Source of the DNA: Phoronis australis
Taxonomy: Eukaryota > Phoronida > Phoronidae
NCBI GenBank assembly: GCA_002633005.1
Contig: NMRA01000109.1
Span: 148,971 to 212,970 of the forward strand
Direction of reading: 5' to 3'
DNA: 64,000 bases
The position numbers and the translations under genes are program-made. Position 1 is the stretch's first letter; every line of letters starts with the position of its first letter. Below are positions 11,910-22,439 of this stretch, piece after piece. The notes below the pieces were generated by a model that worked only from the letters and a program-made list of their open reading frames with translations, did not search any database and was not told the DNA's origin.

Positions 11910-13950
11910 GTGAGTATTTAATAAACCACTGTTTCTCAATAAGAACGAGCAAATGGAAAAAATCATTCATCAAAATAAACTTAGTGTCAATTTCAACTTC
12001 ACCGCGTTTCAGATGTAATCAACACAGCATGATATCTTTACATGAGCTTTTTATATTTCAAATACGTTTCAGTTGTTCATAGTTTTCAGTGACGAATTGT
12101 GAACCAGTGTAACCATATAACTCTAGCCCTTAAATGACAAAATCGATCTCCTGCTGCTCAAGTTAAGCCGCTCATGCGTGTAATTTGACTGCATACAGTT
12201 TTCGGGTGTTGATTCTTGTTATGGTATTTATTTTCATTAAAACTTTTCAAACTCCAAAGTTTTTTCAATCGAGTTGCAAGAAACACATATCGCTGGAATG
12301 CATTTTATCAGTTCTTGATCGTGTATGATTATAACAGAAGTAGAAGACAACCCATTCAATTCATAAATAATTTTAATTTCGGATAGTTGGAGGGTTTAAA
12401 AACCACGAGTTTAACGAAAATACGAAAAATAAAAAGGATTACTAAAAAAATTTTACAGATGAGTTGCTGATCAGAAGTCCACAAATGGTCTAGCCACACT
12501 GTCGCCCCTAGTGACAATTTTGTTTCTTTTTGGGTCAGTGGCAGAACCCTTTGAAGAAGCTTATGGAATTTGAAAGATGTGTTCTTATGTGTTCTTGAAC
12601 AGACGGTAACAACTGTCGAACTGATTCAGATATCACTATGCCCCATCGTGACATTTTTCACGTTTACCTGTGTCTTTAGTTTTGTAATGTAATACCATGA
12701 AATTTGGCAAATAGGTTTTTATTAAAGAGACGACAATGCCTCCCATTTTTCGGTCAGAGTCCATTTTTGCGCTATCTGGTGTCCTTTTTTCTTTTTGCGC
12801 CCGAACAACTTTGTTATGAGCCATATTGCGTCAAGGATCATTATGAAGGGCAATTTTTTTATATCTACGACTGTATTTCCTTTAAGTTAGCTATTTGGAG
12901 GAGCTTTGCGAAATTTGACTAGTGAAGTTCTATAGAAATGGCCACAGGTTACTTCGAGTTTCAGACCAATGGCAATATAGCTGTGCTTCAATTGTTTGTT
13001 TACGTTTGCTTCTATATCTAAGTTTCAAAAATAAGACGCCACCTTCTTATTTCGGTTGGGTTTGAAATCACACGTAGAAGCAGAGCGTTAGCGGTGGTAT
13101 CGTGGGCGCACTTCAACGCCCGCGTTGCTCTTACTTACACCTTTATTTCTCATCAGAATACATTGCTGCTCAGAAATCTACAAAGCGTCTTGGGAACTGG
13201 AACACCCCATCGAAGGATTTTTATAGAAACGATTGAAAAGAGTAATTATTAATACATACAGTACAAATAAACACAAACGCAACGCGCACGTATCTACGCA
13301 ATTACGGATAAATTTTAGAAGGTTGCGTTAAAAATGTTTCAGTAGGGCCTTAACTTTTCACTTATATTTGCTGAACAACCTCCCAGAAATAAAGTATCAC
13401 CTCAATCAGTAAATTACTGTAACATAATTTTAAATCTCAAAACTGTCTTGTTTAATAACTATTGACATGTAGTTTCATAGGCCGTCGAACGTGGTTCGAA
13501 GACTGGGCTGAAAAATTACCAGAGCCCAGACAATTCCCAGCATTCAGTCTGGTTTGCATGCCGCTGCCTTTTTAGAATGACCAGCAAAATTGTCGGGTTT
13601 GTTCATTAATGTCTACGAAAATTCGCTGGTTGTCAGGAATCACTAATTAGATCTCTCGCTTGAAGAACAAAATGAAAATAGGACAATAAAATAGGCTTGA
13701 TTTGGTAAGTACAACATTCATTCGAAACTCAGTCGAGCAGACTGTCTGAAATTAACGCGGTTAGTCTCGGGGTCGCAAGCTCTCGTAATAGAATACATCG
13801 GTTTAGTGCAGAATTTGCTATTCCGGGGTAGAGTTCAGTAGCGGTCAAGAGGCTACAAAAATCTAACCAAAATATTGTGTGCCTATTCAATAACACGACA
13901 GTATCTTTCCAAGTCGTGCTTTCCTAGTGAGGTCATAATGTTTTTAACTC
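11910..13950. other. No supported gene
   Basis: Intron-like, AT-rich. Overlapping short frames at 12636-12922 on both strands have no recognisable content. A GTAAGT at 13704 has no convincing partner acceptor. Confidence 0.5.
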
Positions 13951-13954
13951 TACT

Positions 13955-14250
13955 GAGGGCTAAAGTTTTATGGTATAACGTACGTGCATTTTACCTCCAT
14001 GACTCAAATTTTATTTTGTCGATGTCTACTTCGTCCAACACGAAAAGTGAACAGCTGTTTTTCCATCTGATATAACTTTAATGCGATTTCATTATTTTCC
14101 TAATCAAAGGGCAGTAATTTCTCTGCATGTCAACAGTGTTGATATAATGTTTCTCATTCTCAAGTGACGAATCAGTACATTTAGGGCATGGTACACATTC
14201 TTATAATAATTTAGTCAGGTTCACTATGTCCAAATTTTGACATTCGTTGG
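13955..14250 (+). repeat. Partial micro-exon unit remnant
   Basis: GATGTCTACTTCGTCCAACA, TTTCCTAATCA, TGCATGTCAACAGTGTTGATA, CTCATTCTCAAGTGACGAAT and GGTACACATTCTTAT follow the same order as the flanks of the exon at 39095. The part that should carry the exon is replaced by unrelated sequence. Confidence 0.4.
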
Positions 14251-14260
14251 AATTTTTTGT

Positions 14261-15085
14261 TGAAAGTGGAAACTATAGACTTTTGGAAACTTCATGGAAT
14301 GACGAATCAGAAAGTAATTGATTCCATTTTGGTTGCCATCATGGTGGCCATCTTGGATTTTCAAAAATGGCGCCGGTAACATAGAATTTGCCCAATGTAT
14401 CCGCCCTTAGGTCACTTAGAATGTTAGTTTTAATAGCTGCATCCACATTTTGTTGGGTAAGGAATTGAAAACACTATTTCTAAATTGATACATATAATCT
14501 AAATGATTTTTAAAAGCAGGTACGAACCCCCGGAATATTCAAAGGAATCACAGAAACGCAGATTAACCTTTATTTACAGTGTATAGCTATATCTTTTTGA
14601 AAAGACATTTGGGACATATCTTTTGAAGATTTCGATATTATTTCCACTGTTCACTTTGGAATCCAGCTCTCCTGTACTCAATCTTTGCTGCAAGTGAGGC
14701 AATGCTGTCATGCACAGACAAGTCGAATCGAATCCACCTTCTGCAGAAACTTTCCGAAGCAGACGTATTAGAACAGGACAGCCCCCAAGCTGCAAGAGAG
14801 GTTTTGGATTCAGAAAACACGCAAACAGCATCCACTGAATGAGCTGACCAAATCCACAAAACTGCACATGTGGATAGTATGGAAGTGATGTTTTTAACTA
14901 GAGATTATCACGATATCCTTCTGTTTGATGACACCCACAAAGACAACACTTTGAAACAAGCCACAGGCGAAAAAAGGAGGCAGAGAAAGAGCCGAGTACA
15001 GTGCCAGATAAGAAATGAGACTTAGATCAGGACATTCCAATGAGCAATTTCCTCCCCCATGGCCAAAAAAGGCTCAACATGCCGA

Positions 15086-15088
<3 letters not shown>
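14261..15088. other. No supported gene
   Basis: Includes GCCATCATGGTGGCCATCTT followed by AAAATGGCGCC near 14336-14374, a word type common in dispersed repeats, and two overlapping minus-strand frames at 14574-14867 with no motif. Confidence 0.4.

Positions 15089-15119
<31 letters not shown>
15089..15119. repeat. (GA)n / (TC)n microsatellite at the LINE 3' end
   Basis: An uninterrupted GA dinucleotide run of about 15 units directly abuts the 3' end of the minus-strand LINE. On the LINE strand it reads AATAAACAACC followed by (TC)n. Confidence 0.95.
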
Positions 15120-15121
<2 letters not shown>

Positions 15122-15123
15122 TG

Positions 15124-15129
15124 TTTATT
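15124..15129 (-). terminator. AATAAA polyadenylation-type signal of the LINE
   Basis: AATAAA on the minus strand lies about 100 nt after the ORF2 stop and 9 nt before the (TC)n tract. It is very close to the element's end, so it may be part of the 3' recognition end as well as, or rather than, a cleavage signal. Confidence 0.4.
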
Positions 15130-15230
15130 GCACTCGGAGCTAAGCTCATTTGTACATAATACATTGCAACATTTGGTATAGGTGGCAATTTCATGTCCGG
15201 GTATTCAATACATATATACATATTTACACG

Positions 15231-18200
15231 TTACAATGTTAGAGTTTCCTGTCTAATACCATAAGCCTTTAATATAAATAAGGATAGTCTTTTCAAAAGA
15301 TTTCCAGTGTTTGTTTTGAATAAGTATTTGACGTTTTCGATGTCTGTATGCTGTCGGGATATTTCTGGTAAAAAATTCTTTCTAATGTCGTTAAATACGG
15401 GGCAGTTAAGTAATAAGTGTACTTCGTCTTCAATTTCTGAACGGTTGCAAATTTCGCAAAGTCTATCTTCCTTTGGAATGTCATGGTGCCTACCAGTTTC
15501 TATTTTCAGTTGGTGTCCAGAGCACCTGAATTTGGCTAAAATTCTACGTAGAGTTGGTGGTAGACTGTAAAGATATTCTTCACAAGATAAATCTGTTTTG
15601 ATAATAGAGTAAAATGAGCACTTGCTAGAGCTCTGCACTGATGTCCTCCATTCTTGGGCACCACAATCCAACAATCTTTGCTTAAATTCTGATATAAATA
15701 AATCAAAGTTACCCGGTCCACTTATCCATACCTCCCCAAACCCGTATCTGAACAAAATATCTTTAACTGCACTGGCCCAATTTGCTCGTCCTTTTTCACA
15801 GTCTTCCCGCAGCATCCTGTAACTTTTCTTTGGGTATCTGGGGTTATTCATCTGTAGAATTTTGGTCCAGTAGATTATTGGTCTGCACAAGTATTTCACA
15901 GATAATAAATGCCTGCCGCATTCTCCTCTGGCCATAACGTTACTTGTTTTCTTTGGGACACCAGCAACCCATTTACAGAAATCATTGTGAACACTTTCTA
16001 TGTCTTTCGAATATACTGTACCCCATATCTCAGCACCATATAACAATATAGGAGCTACCATACTATCAAACAATTTAAAACATACATGCGGGGATTTACA
16101 ATTCACTTTGGTTAAACATGCTTTTAACATGTTCATTGCTTTTCTAGCTTGTAAAGCTGATATTCTACAATTTTCATTCCATTTTAATCTGCAAGAAAAT
16201 GTCACACCAAGGTACTTGTAATAAGATTTCGTTTCTACCGATTTCTTATTGTAGAACCACCGTTCTTGTGCCGACAGAGTCCCACCTCGCTTGAAGACAA
16301 CAATATTTGTCTTATCAAGATTAACACAAAGACTCCAATCCACACAGTAGTTGTGCAATACATTTAATTTCCTCTGGAGACCAGGCACTGTGTCCGCCAC
16401 AAGCACCAAATCGTCCGCAAACAATAACGAACTTAATTCACAATCATCACACTTGATACCTCGTCCTCCATTTTCTTTGACCTCTGACACCAGTCCGCTA
16501 ACAAAAACAGAGAATAACCAAGGACTCAGTATACACCCTTGTTTCACACCTCTCGTACAATCAAAATAGGGTGTGATTTGACTCTGTATTCTCACGCACG
16601 ATTTCACTTCAGCATAAATATTCCTCAGGAGATTGAACACTTTCCCGTGGAGATTATTTTTTAACAAACAATAAAACAGACGTGTAGTTTCTAGGCTGTC
16701 AAACGCCTTGCTAAAGTCCACAAAGGCACAGTATATTTTTCCACCTCTTTTTGATAAATTTATGTGGGCCAAAGCTTGTAGAACAAAAATGTTATCCACG
16801 GTCGAATAACCCGCCCTAAATCCGGCTTGTTCCTCAGGGATACATTGCATTGCATCCGACCACTCAATCAGCCTTCTGTTTAATATTGATGTAAATAGCT
16901 TGCTTATGCTATCAATTAAAGAAATTCCCCTGTAATTATTTGGGTTATTTTTGTCTCCTTTCTTGTAAATTGGAACGATTATACTCTTTCTCCAGTTCTC
17001 CGGGAATTTTCCTGTCGCCAGTACCTTGTTGAATAGTTTGCATAACACTTCAAGGATCTCACCAGTCAGTGCTTTGAAGAGTTCATTTGGAATACCGTCT
17101 TCTCCAGGGGTTTTGTTGCTTTTAAGTTTATTTATTTCCTGATTGATTTCGGACATGTCAATTTCTTTATTAAGTTGTACCAGGATTTCATCACCAGGTG
17201 TGTTGGCACAGTCATTGCAGCTTTCGTCGTGCTCTCGCATTTCGTCCAGCAAATTATTAAGGAATTCTCTGTTTTCCCGTACAGGCTCAGTGTTCAAGAG
17301 TTTTTCAAAATAGTTATACCATTCCTTCGACGAAATATCCGCTTGTTGAATATTGTTCGGATTTATGATTGACTTCACGTTTGCCCAGAATATTCTTGGA
17401 TCTCTCACTGAATCACATAATTTCTTTTCCATTTGTTCGTTATAATTCTTCTTTTTTTCACGACAGGTTTCCTTAAATTGACTTTTCGTATCAATATAAT
17501 TACGTAGTGTATCCACACACTTTGTGGATCTGAAAAGTTTCAATAAATTATGTTTTTCTATTTTCTTTTGCTCGCAAACGTTGTCGAACCACCTTGGCTG
17601 CTGCCTGTTCACTGCGGGTTTATTGCTTATTTTCATGTCAGCGCCGCAAGCGTGGAATAATTCATTTATTAAATTAACTGCTTTGTTAATATCCATATCG
17701 ATGGCTGAAGATATTTGGGATAATTTCTCGGTGGTGTCAACGCTGCCCAGTCTATCCTTAAAACTTGAAGATTTGTGTGGCTGCCACTTGAGTCGGTGCA
17801 ATGGGGTTGTTCTGACACTAGTGTTCGATCCGTCTGTATCAGCTTCCGTATGTTCTAGATAACGTAGAGTACACATGATAGGGAAATGGTCTGACTGGTC
17901 GTAGTTTAATACTTCAAAGTCATTAATATATTCGAACAGAGATGCCTCGGCAATAACATAGTCAATAGTGCTGCATCCTCGAGTGGAGACGAACGAATAG
18001 TTTCCTTCTCTGTCTGAGGGGTATCTACCGTTAACTATGTGCGTACCATATACTGCACAAAATTTGGCAAGTTCTTTGCCAAAGTAATTAGATTTCGCAT
18101 CTTGGTTGTTTCTTGGTTTTTCAAAATTATTTTGAACATAACAACAATCGCTATTGGCAAGGACATTGATATGCGTGATATCGTCATCTGGGATGTAGTC

Positions 18201-18716
18201 TCTGAGTGTAGCTGTCCTTGAGTTAAAGTCACCTGTCAAAATAACCCGTGAGTGGTTAAATTTCCCATTACTCTTTAAGCAGGTAAAGTCATCCTCGAGA
18301 CGATCAACACCGCAGTCAGAAATGTCGTGGCTGTAGTATGCTGACCCTTCGGGAGGGAGATAAATAAAACCTATTATTACATCTGGCTTGTCTGAGCCAG
18401 CAAATAAATCTTTCAGATGCAAATATACTCTGTCTTCCAAATTCTCACAGATGCGAGTTATTTTGGTTCCTAAATTGTTCTTTACCATTACTGTCACTCC
18501 ACCAGATACTTTGCCGTTATGTATGTTTCGTACTGATGTGAACGTGGAATAATTTTCTAAGAGATCGCCAAATTCATGCTCTGCTCTTGCGTGTGATTCA
18601 ATGAATCCTATGAGGTCGTAGTTTCTAATTATTTTTTTAATTTCTCCTTTGTTTTGTCGTAGCTTACTTTCTAGCCCCCCTATGTTCCATGATCCTATTT
18701 TCATTTCTCTTGTCAT
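15231..18716 (-). CDS. LINE ORF2: endonuclease and reverse transcriptase
   Basis: This 1161-residue protein nicks target DNA and copies the element RNA at the nick. The endonuclease occupies about residues 5-290, with GSWNIGGL, the acid in DLIGFIESHA, TGDFNSRT near 163, STIDYVIA and YDQSDHFP near 273. The reverse transcriptase follows: RKSIIVPIYKKGDKNNPNNY, EEQAGFRAGYSTVDN, AFVDFSKAFDSL near 663, GVKQGCILSPWLFSVF, LLFADDLVLVA with the catalytic FADD near 766, and YLGVTF. A C-terminal zinc knuckle C-x2-C-x9-H-x4-C lies near residues 1087-1106 (CEICNRSE, then VHLLLNC). No frameshift or stop is seen. The ATG lies in frame with ORF1, three codons after the TAG. The start could be earlier if the stop is read through. 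Confidence 0.93.
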   Translation of the reverse strand: MTREMKIGSWNIGGLESKLRQNKGEIKKIIRNYDLIGFIESHARAEHEFGDLLENYSTFTSVRNIHNGKVSGGVTVMVKNNLGTKITRICENLEDRVYLHLKDLFAGSDKPDVIIGFIYLPPEGSAYYSHDISDCGVDRLEDDFTCLKSNGKFNHSRVILTGDFNSRTATLRDYIPDDDITHINVLANSDCCYVQNNFEKPRNNQDAKSNYFGKELAKFCAVYGTHIVNGRYPSDREGNYSFVSTRGCSTIDYVIAEASLFEYINDFEVLNYDQSDHFPIMCTLRYLEHTEADTDGSNTSVRTTPLHRLKWQPHKSSSFKDRLGSVDTTEKLSQISSAIDMDINKAVNLINELFHACGADMKISNKPAVNRQQPRWFDNVCEQKKIEKHNLLKLFRSTKCVDTLRNYIDTKSQFKETCREKKKNYNEQMEKKLCDSVRDPRIFWANVKSIINPNNIQQADISSKEWYNYFEKLLNTEPVRENREFLNNLLDEMREHDESCNDCANTPGDEILVQLNKEIDMSEINQEINKLKSNKTPGEDGIPNELFKALTGEILEVLCKLFNKVLATGKFPENWRKSIIVPIYKKGDKNNPNNYRGISLIDSISKLFTSILNRRLIEWSDAMQCIPEEQAGFRAGYSTVDNIFVLQALAHINLSKRGGKIYCAFVDFSKAFDSLETTRLFYCLLKNNLHGKVFNLLRNIYAEVKSCVRIQSQITPYFDCTRGVKQGCILSPWLFSVFVSGLVSEVKENGGRGIKCDDCELSSLLFADDLVLVADTVPGLQRKLNVLHNYCVDWSLCVNLDKTNIVVFKRGGTLSAQERWFYNKKSVETKSYYKYLGVTFSCRLKWNENCRISALQARKAMNMLKACLTKVNCKSPHVCFKLFDSMVAPILLYGAEIWGTVYSKDIESVHNDFCKWVAGVPKKTSNVMARGECGRHLLSVKYLCRPIIYWTKILQMNNPRYPKKSYRMLREDCEKGRANWASAVKDILFRYGFGEVWISGPGNFDLFISEFKQRLLDCGAQEWRTSVQSSSKCSFYSIIKTDLSCEEYLYSLPPTLRRILAKFRCSGHQLKIETGRHHDIPKEDRLCEICNRSEIEDEVHLLLNCPVFNDIRKNFLPEISRQHTDIENVKYLFKTNTGNLLKRLSLFILKAYGIRQETLTL

Positions 18717-18722
18717 TGTTTG

Positions 18723-19478
18723 CTATTGACTGTCGTCCTCTTCATTTGTATCCGTTCTATCTCTGAAGATGTATCTATCCTCGTTGCAGACAACTTTGTC
18801 TATATGATCGTCATACAGGTACATTTTCCTGTTGTTATAAAGCTTATCGAATTTTATTGTGGCTTCTATAAAATTATTGTCTCTTGAGAACTGCCATAAC
18901 TTTGATCTAGCGATACGAACCTTCTTGCTGAAGTCTTCAGCCACCGAGTATTGAGTTTCACTCCTTAATTTTCTTTTGCCTTTTAAGATCTGCATCTTGT
19001 CCTTGAACGAACTCAACTTTGCGATGATTGGTCGAGGTTTGCTAGGGTTCTTGCGACCAATCCTATGGGCCCGCTCAATCTTTACCTCTGATATGTCGAG
19101 GTGGTTATTGACTAGTTCCTTTACTGCAGTTTCCGCTTCTTCCCATGTTTCCGAATTCCCCTCGGGAATGCCGTGAAATATTAGGTTGTCCCGTCTAGAC
19201 CTATTCTCTAAATCATCCACCTTGCTTTCCAAGTGCGCCACCTGTTGTCTCAAACCGACATTTTCCTTCTTCATTTCCTTGCATTGACGACTTAAGGATT
19301 CTATTTTACCAGACAAATCTTCTCTCATTTTCTCAAATTTTGTATTCATTTGTTCCAGTAGTTCTCTATTCGATATATCAGGTGGGTTACTTTCAGGTTG
19401 AGTCATATATGAAGGTAAGGTCCGGTTGCGCAATCCGGTCGCAGGTCCTGCATTAGGTGTGCCTTTACCTCCTGGCAT
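18723..19478 (-). CDS. LINE ORF1: coiled-coil RNA-binding protein
   Basis: This 251-residue protein is probably the nucleic-acid chaperone that packages the element RNA. A Pro/Gly/Thr-rich N-terminus is followed by a heptad-rich coiled coil at about residues 38-95 (ELLEQMNTKFEKMREDL through LESKVDDLENRSRRD). Next is an RRM-like block beginning RRDNLIFHGIPE and containing ERAHRIGRKN and RPIIAKLSSFKDK. A C-terminal domain includes the basic ILKGKRKLR and ends in an acidic tail. This is the vertebrate L1 ORF1p layout. The start ATG is the first in the frame. It ends in TAG in the same frame as ORF2, with only CAA ACA between that stop and the ORF2 ATG. Confidence 0.9.
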   Translation of the reverse strand: MPGGKGTPNAGPATGLRNRTLPSYMTQPESNPPDISNRELLEQMNTKFEKMREDLSGKIESLSRQCKEMKKENVGLRQQVAHLESKVDDLENRSRRDNLIFHGIPEGNSETWEEAETAVKELVNNHLDISEVKIERAHRIGRKNPSKPRPIIAKLSSFKDKMQILKGKRKLRSETQYSVAEDFSKKVRIARSKLWQFSRDNNFIEATIKFDKLYNNRKMYLYDDHIDKVVCNEDRYIFRDRTDTNEEDDSQ

Positions 19479-19560
19479 GATTTGCTATTGTTACGTAACC
19501 TGTATATACACTGTAAACTGAAACAGAGCTCTGACACCTCAGTGTAGGTAACCCTATAGC

Positions 19561-20059
19561 AGGTTATGGAACTGTCTCAAAGTCGGTTTTCACTCAGTCT
19601 AATGAAGTTTGACCAACCTTCAAGCGTTCTGTAGATGTTGAGTATCACCTTCTTCTGACTGAAGTACACACTTTTACGTATTACCGTAGTAATTTCTCGT
19701 TTTAGTATGAGCGATGTAGATATGCGTTCACAAAAATAGCGCCACCTATCGTCAATAATGTATACACCATAACACTTTGTGAACTTAGGAATCACAAAAA
19801 AGTACATGTAACAAGAAAATTTAAAATTTTCCTTGTGTTCAACTTTTAAACAATACCTCAATCTACAGATTTCTGGAAATGTGCGGTACTGCAGACATCT
19901 CTTTCAAACATGAGCACAGCGTTCTAGTAGCCTACGCTATCAGATGAATCGCATTTGAATCAGTAGTATATTACACATGTAATATTTACAAATCCTTAGC
20001 AAACTTTGTTAAAACACGACTAGACTTTGTGTTAGCAAGCTTGATACTGACACGCTAAT
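19561..20059. other. No supported gene; LINE flank and intron
   Basis: A minus-strand frame at 19577-19861 is AT-rich and motif-free. TACAAAAATAGCGCCAC-like text has no partner. Confidence 0.4.
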
Positions 20060-20149
20060 GATTTCGGAACCGTCTCCTTTCTTCGGGTTTGCAGGTATGA
20101 AGTAAACATCTTTAGCAAAATAATTCAATTATTAATCTATAATCTACAG

Positions 20150-20173
20150 TTGGTCAAAAAGGAGCTTCCATGG
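20150..20173 (+). CDS. Candidate 24-nt micro-exon (VGQKGASM)
   Basis: Acceptor TATAATCTACAG, donor GTGAAT. Phase-1 reading: (G)TT, GQKGASM, then G. It has the same length and frame as its neighbours and the shared QKG core. The donor is slightly weaker than the GTGAGT used by most copies. Confidence 0.5.
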
Positions 20174-20466
20174 GTGAATAGTTAGTAAACCGCTACTTCC
20201 CACTAAGAGGGAGAATTTATCAATATCAAGTTGAATTATTATAACCAAATTTAATCGTTTTCAGCAGAATACATCATACACTTTGGAATCTCAAAAAGTA
20301 CAATGTAATTGTGAAATTTTGTCTTTTATTAAAAATACTTAAGCCTACACTTTACTTGCTGAAATTACTGAACGTAACACTAGTCACTATAACAAATGTA
20401 CTCAACTTTTAATACACATGAAATATTTACAAACCCTTAAATTAGCTATTAATCTATGATTTACAG

Positions 20467-20490
20467 ATACACAAACAATTACTGCCAAGG
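20467..20490 (+). CDS. Candidate 24-nt micro-exon (DTQTITAK)
   Basis: Acceptor TATGATTTACAG, donor GTCAGT. Phase-1 reading: (G)AT, TQTITAK, then G. It keeps the TQ start and terminal Lys of the family but has lost the KG core. The donor carries C at +3, which weakens it. Confidence 0.45.
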
Positions 20491-21141
20491 GTCAGTATTT
20501 AGTGCCATATTTTTTGAATAAAAACGAATAAATGCAAAGAGAGAATTCACCAAAATAAACTTGAATATTTGTAACTAAATTCAACTTATTTCTAAATAAC
20601 GGTTACTAAACTTAGCAATCACAAACAGTACATGTACCAGCTTGACGCTTTCGTTGGATTGACCTTTTGAAAGATATTTCAAGCTTCTGGAAATGTGCAG
20701 TACTGCAACTATATCTTCTAAACATGGGCCAAGCGTTCTAGTAGCCTACGCTACCAGATAAAACACTACCCATATCAGTCTTGGGTACTCTACTAAGTTA
20801 CGCACATTCTCATACCGACTACAAGTTGTGGCCTCTACTGACCCATAAACGACACGATCACAAGTCGATATTTAATCATTATCTGACTTAGAGGGTGACT
20901 GGTATCTCCGTGTGGCTCATCTTACCGTACGTTTCCGTTCTCCTACATGTACGTGCCAACGGGTGTTAAATATTATGTCTCATTCTGAAAGTAGAGAATC
21001 GGTCCAGTTCGGGCTTGGTAAGGATTGTCATTACAGTGTACGTGTCATTATAAGACATGTTCTTTCCTGTTAACACACATGTAATGTTTACAAATCCTTT
21101 ACAGAATAATTTAGCTCTTAATCTACATGTATGATTTACAG

Positions 21142-21165
21142 GTACATGCGCGAAAATTATTTTAC
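21142..21165 (+). pseudogene. Dead micro-exon copy
   Basis: A good acceptor (GTATGATTTACAG) is followed by GTACATGCGCGAAAATTA, but the position where the donor should be reads CCACTGCTTC, with no GT. The flanking intron words match the family, so this is an exon copy that has lost its 5' splice site. The end coordinate assumes the 24-nt family length. Confidence 0.45.
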
Positions 21166-21660
21166 CACTGCTTCACACCACGTTCATCCAACTGAAATGA
21201 GAAAATTCATTAATGAAAAGTTGACTTATTATTGGCAAATTCAACTAATTTCTAAATACTTTCACAACTCAGGAATCACAAAAATTAGGAAGTAGTCTTG
21301 AAGTCGTCTTGTTATTAAATTTTAAGAAAAAAATACCCGAAGCGGCAAATTACTGGAAATTTACGATACTACATTTAAGGGCATCCCGTTTAAATGTAAT
21401 GAATACGTTTTTGTAGCGTAAGATAAAACACACTTTAATCACCGAAATACGAGTGTGGGGAGAACTCAGTTTTTCATCTGCTTCTTGAGGATTAAAAACG
21501 AACCAAAAATTACGCCCCGTAAATAACTGTGGAGTATATAAATTGTGCACGTAAAAATTGCGACACTTCTTTTCGTCACTATTAAAATTTACTCTACCAT
21601 AGATACACATGTTTACAAGTCATTGACAGAACAATTTAGTTCTGAATGTTTTATTTACAG

Positions 21661-21684
21661 GTACTCAAAAAGGTACTCCAAAGG
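21661..21684 (+). CDS. Candidate 24-nt micro-exon (GTQKGTPK)
   Basis: Acceptor TTTTATTTACAG, donor GTGAGT, both strong. Phase-1 reading: (G)GT, TQKGTPK, then G. The exon is itself built of two related halves (GTACTC.. and GGTACTCC..), so the peptide reads GTQK-GTPK. I use it as the reference copy for the family. Confidence 0.6.
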
Positions 21685-22439
21685 GTGAGTATTTGAAATA
21701 CCCAAGTTTTTCACTGAAAACGACCAAATGCAAGGAGAACTTTCATCAGTTTAAACTTGATTAATTCTAGCCAAATTCATCTACTTTCTAAATACGGTAA
21801 CACTTTCTGAGCATAGGAGTTACAAAAAGTACATGTTGGCAAGTAAACTTCATATTTTCTTTGTATTGAGTTTTAAACAAATATTTTAAGTTACAAGTTA
21901 CTGAAAATGATCTTCTAAATGTGAGCAAAAGGTTTTAGTATAATAAGCAAGCTGTGGCAGAAACACTTCTTCAATCTCCTCCATGAGGCTGAAATAAGAA
22001 CAAGTAACACACCTTATATACACTGTAGTAGTGATACGTTTTGCACACACTATACACGTGAAACAGAGTGAATCACACTGACAATACACCTTTCCTTTTC
22101 TTCTCAGCTTCGATACTTTCAATGCTAAGGTTTCTGAAAATTTATTGTAATGAATGTTATAGATTCATTAATACCACGAGTATCAATAAATGCTACTTTT
22201 TAATGGCTGACTAGAACATTGAGAGAATGCAGTGTGTGTAATTTACAGTCATAACGCAACATTATGAAAAGAAGGTGCCACCAGAGTTAAGACTCTCAAT
22301 TAGGAAACTGATAATATGTGCTTCATTATTCAATGTAGATGTGTAAAAACACTGAATCTCCTCAGTGAGCCGTGTTGATTTACGTCACTCTTTGATAATT
22401 CTCATTACCTCCTGTGGTTGGACAACTGGTGGTTCAGTA

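Larger units (their letters stand above)
15120..19560 (-). mobile_element. Apparently intact two-ORF LINE (L1/Tx1-like)
   Basis: A non-LTR retrotransposon on the minus strand with ORF1 (18723-19478) and ORF2 (15231-18716), both uninterrupted. The 3' UTR of about 110 bp ends in AATAAACAACC and then (TC)n instead of a poly(A) tail. The 5' limit is a guess, somewhere near 19500-19570. ORF1 with a coiled coil and RRM-like block, plus ORF2 with an apurinic-type endonuclease, a reverse transcriptase and a C-terminal CCHC knuckle, is the L1-superfamily layout including the Tx1 group. Intact frames point to a young copy. The related element at 33.8-38.1 kb is decayed. Confidence 0.85.
20060..22140 (+). 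repeat. Cluster of micro-exon-bearing repeat units
   Basis: Four successive units share words in a fixed order. These are ATTTACA.AT.CTTA, then an AATTTA.T.TT.AATCTATGATTTACAG acceptor region, the exon with donor GTGAGTATTT, TAAAAACGA.CAAATGCAA.GAGA, GCCAAATTCAACT.ATTTCTAAATA, and GAATCACAAAAAGTACATGTA. Live-looking exons are at 20150, 20467 and 21661, and a dead one at 21142. Spacing is irregular (about 320-680 bp). The units look like local duplications of an exon with its flanking intron. Confidence 0.65.

Noticed and set aside
15307-17862. Several plus-strand frames of 60-112 codons.
   Set aside because: All are antisense shadows of the intact LINE ORF2.
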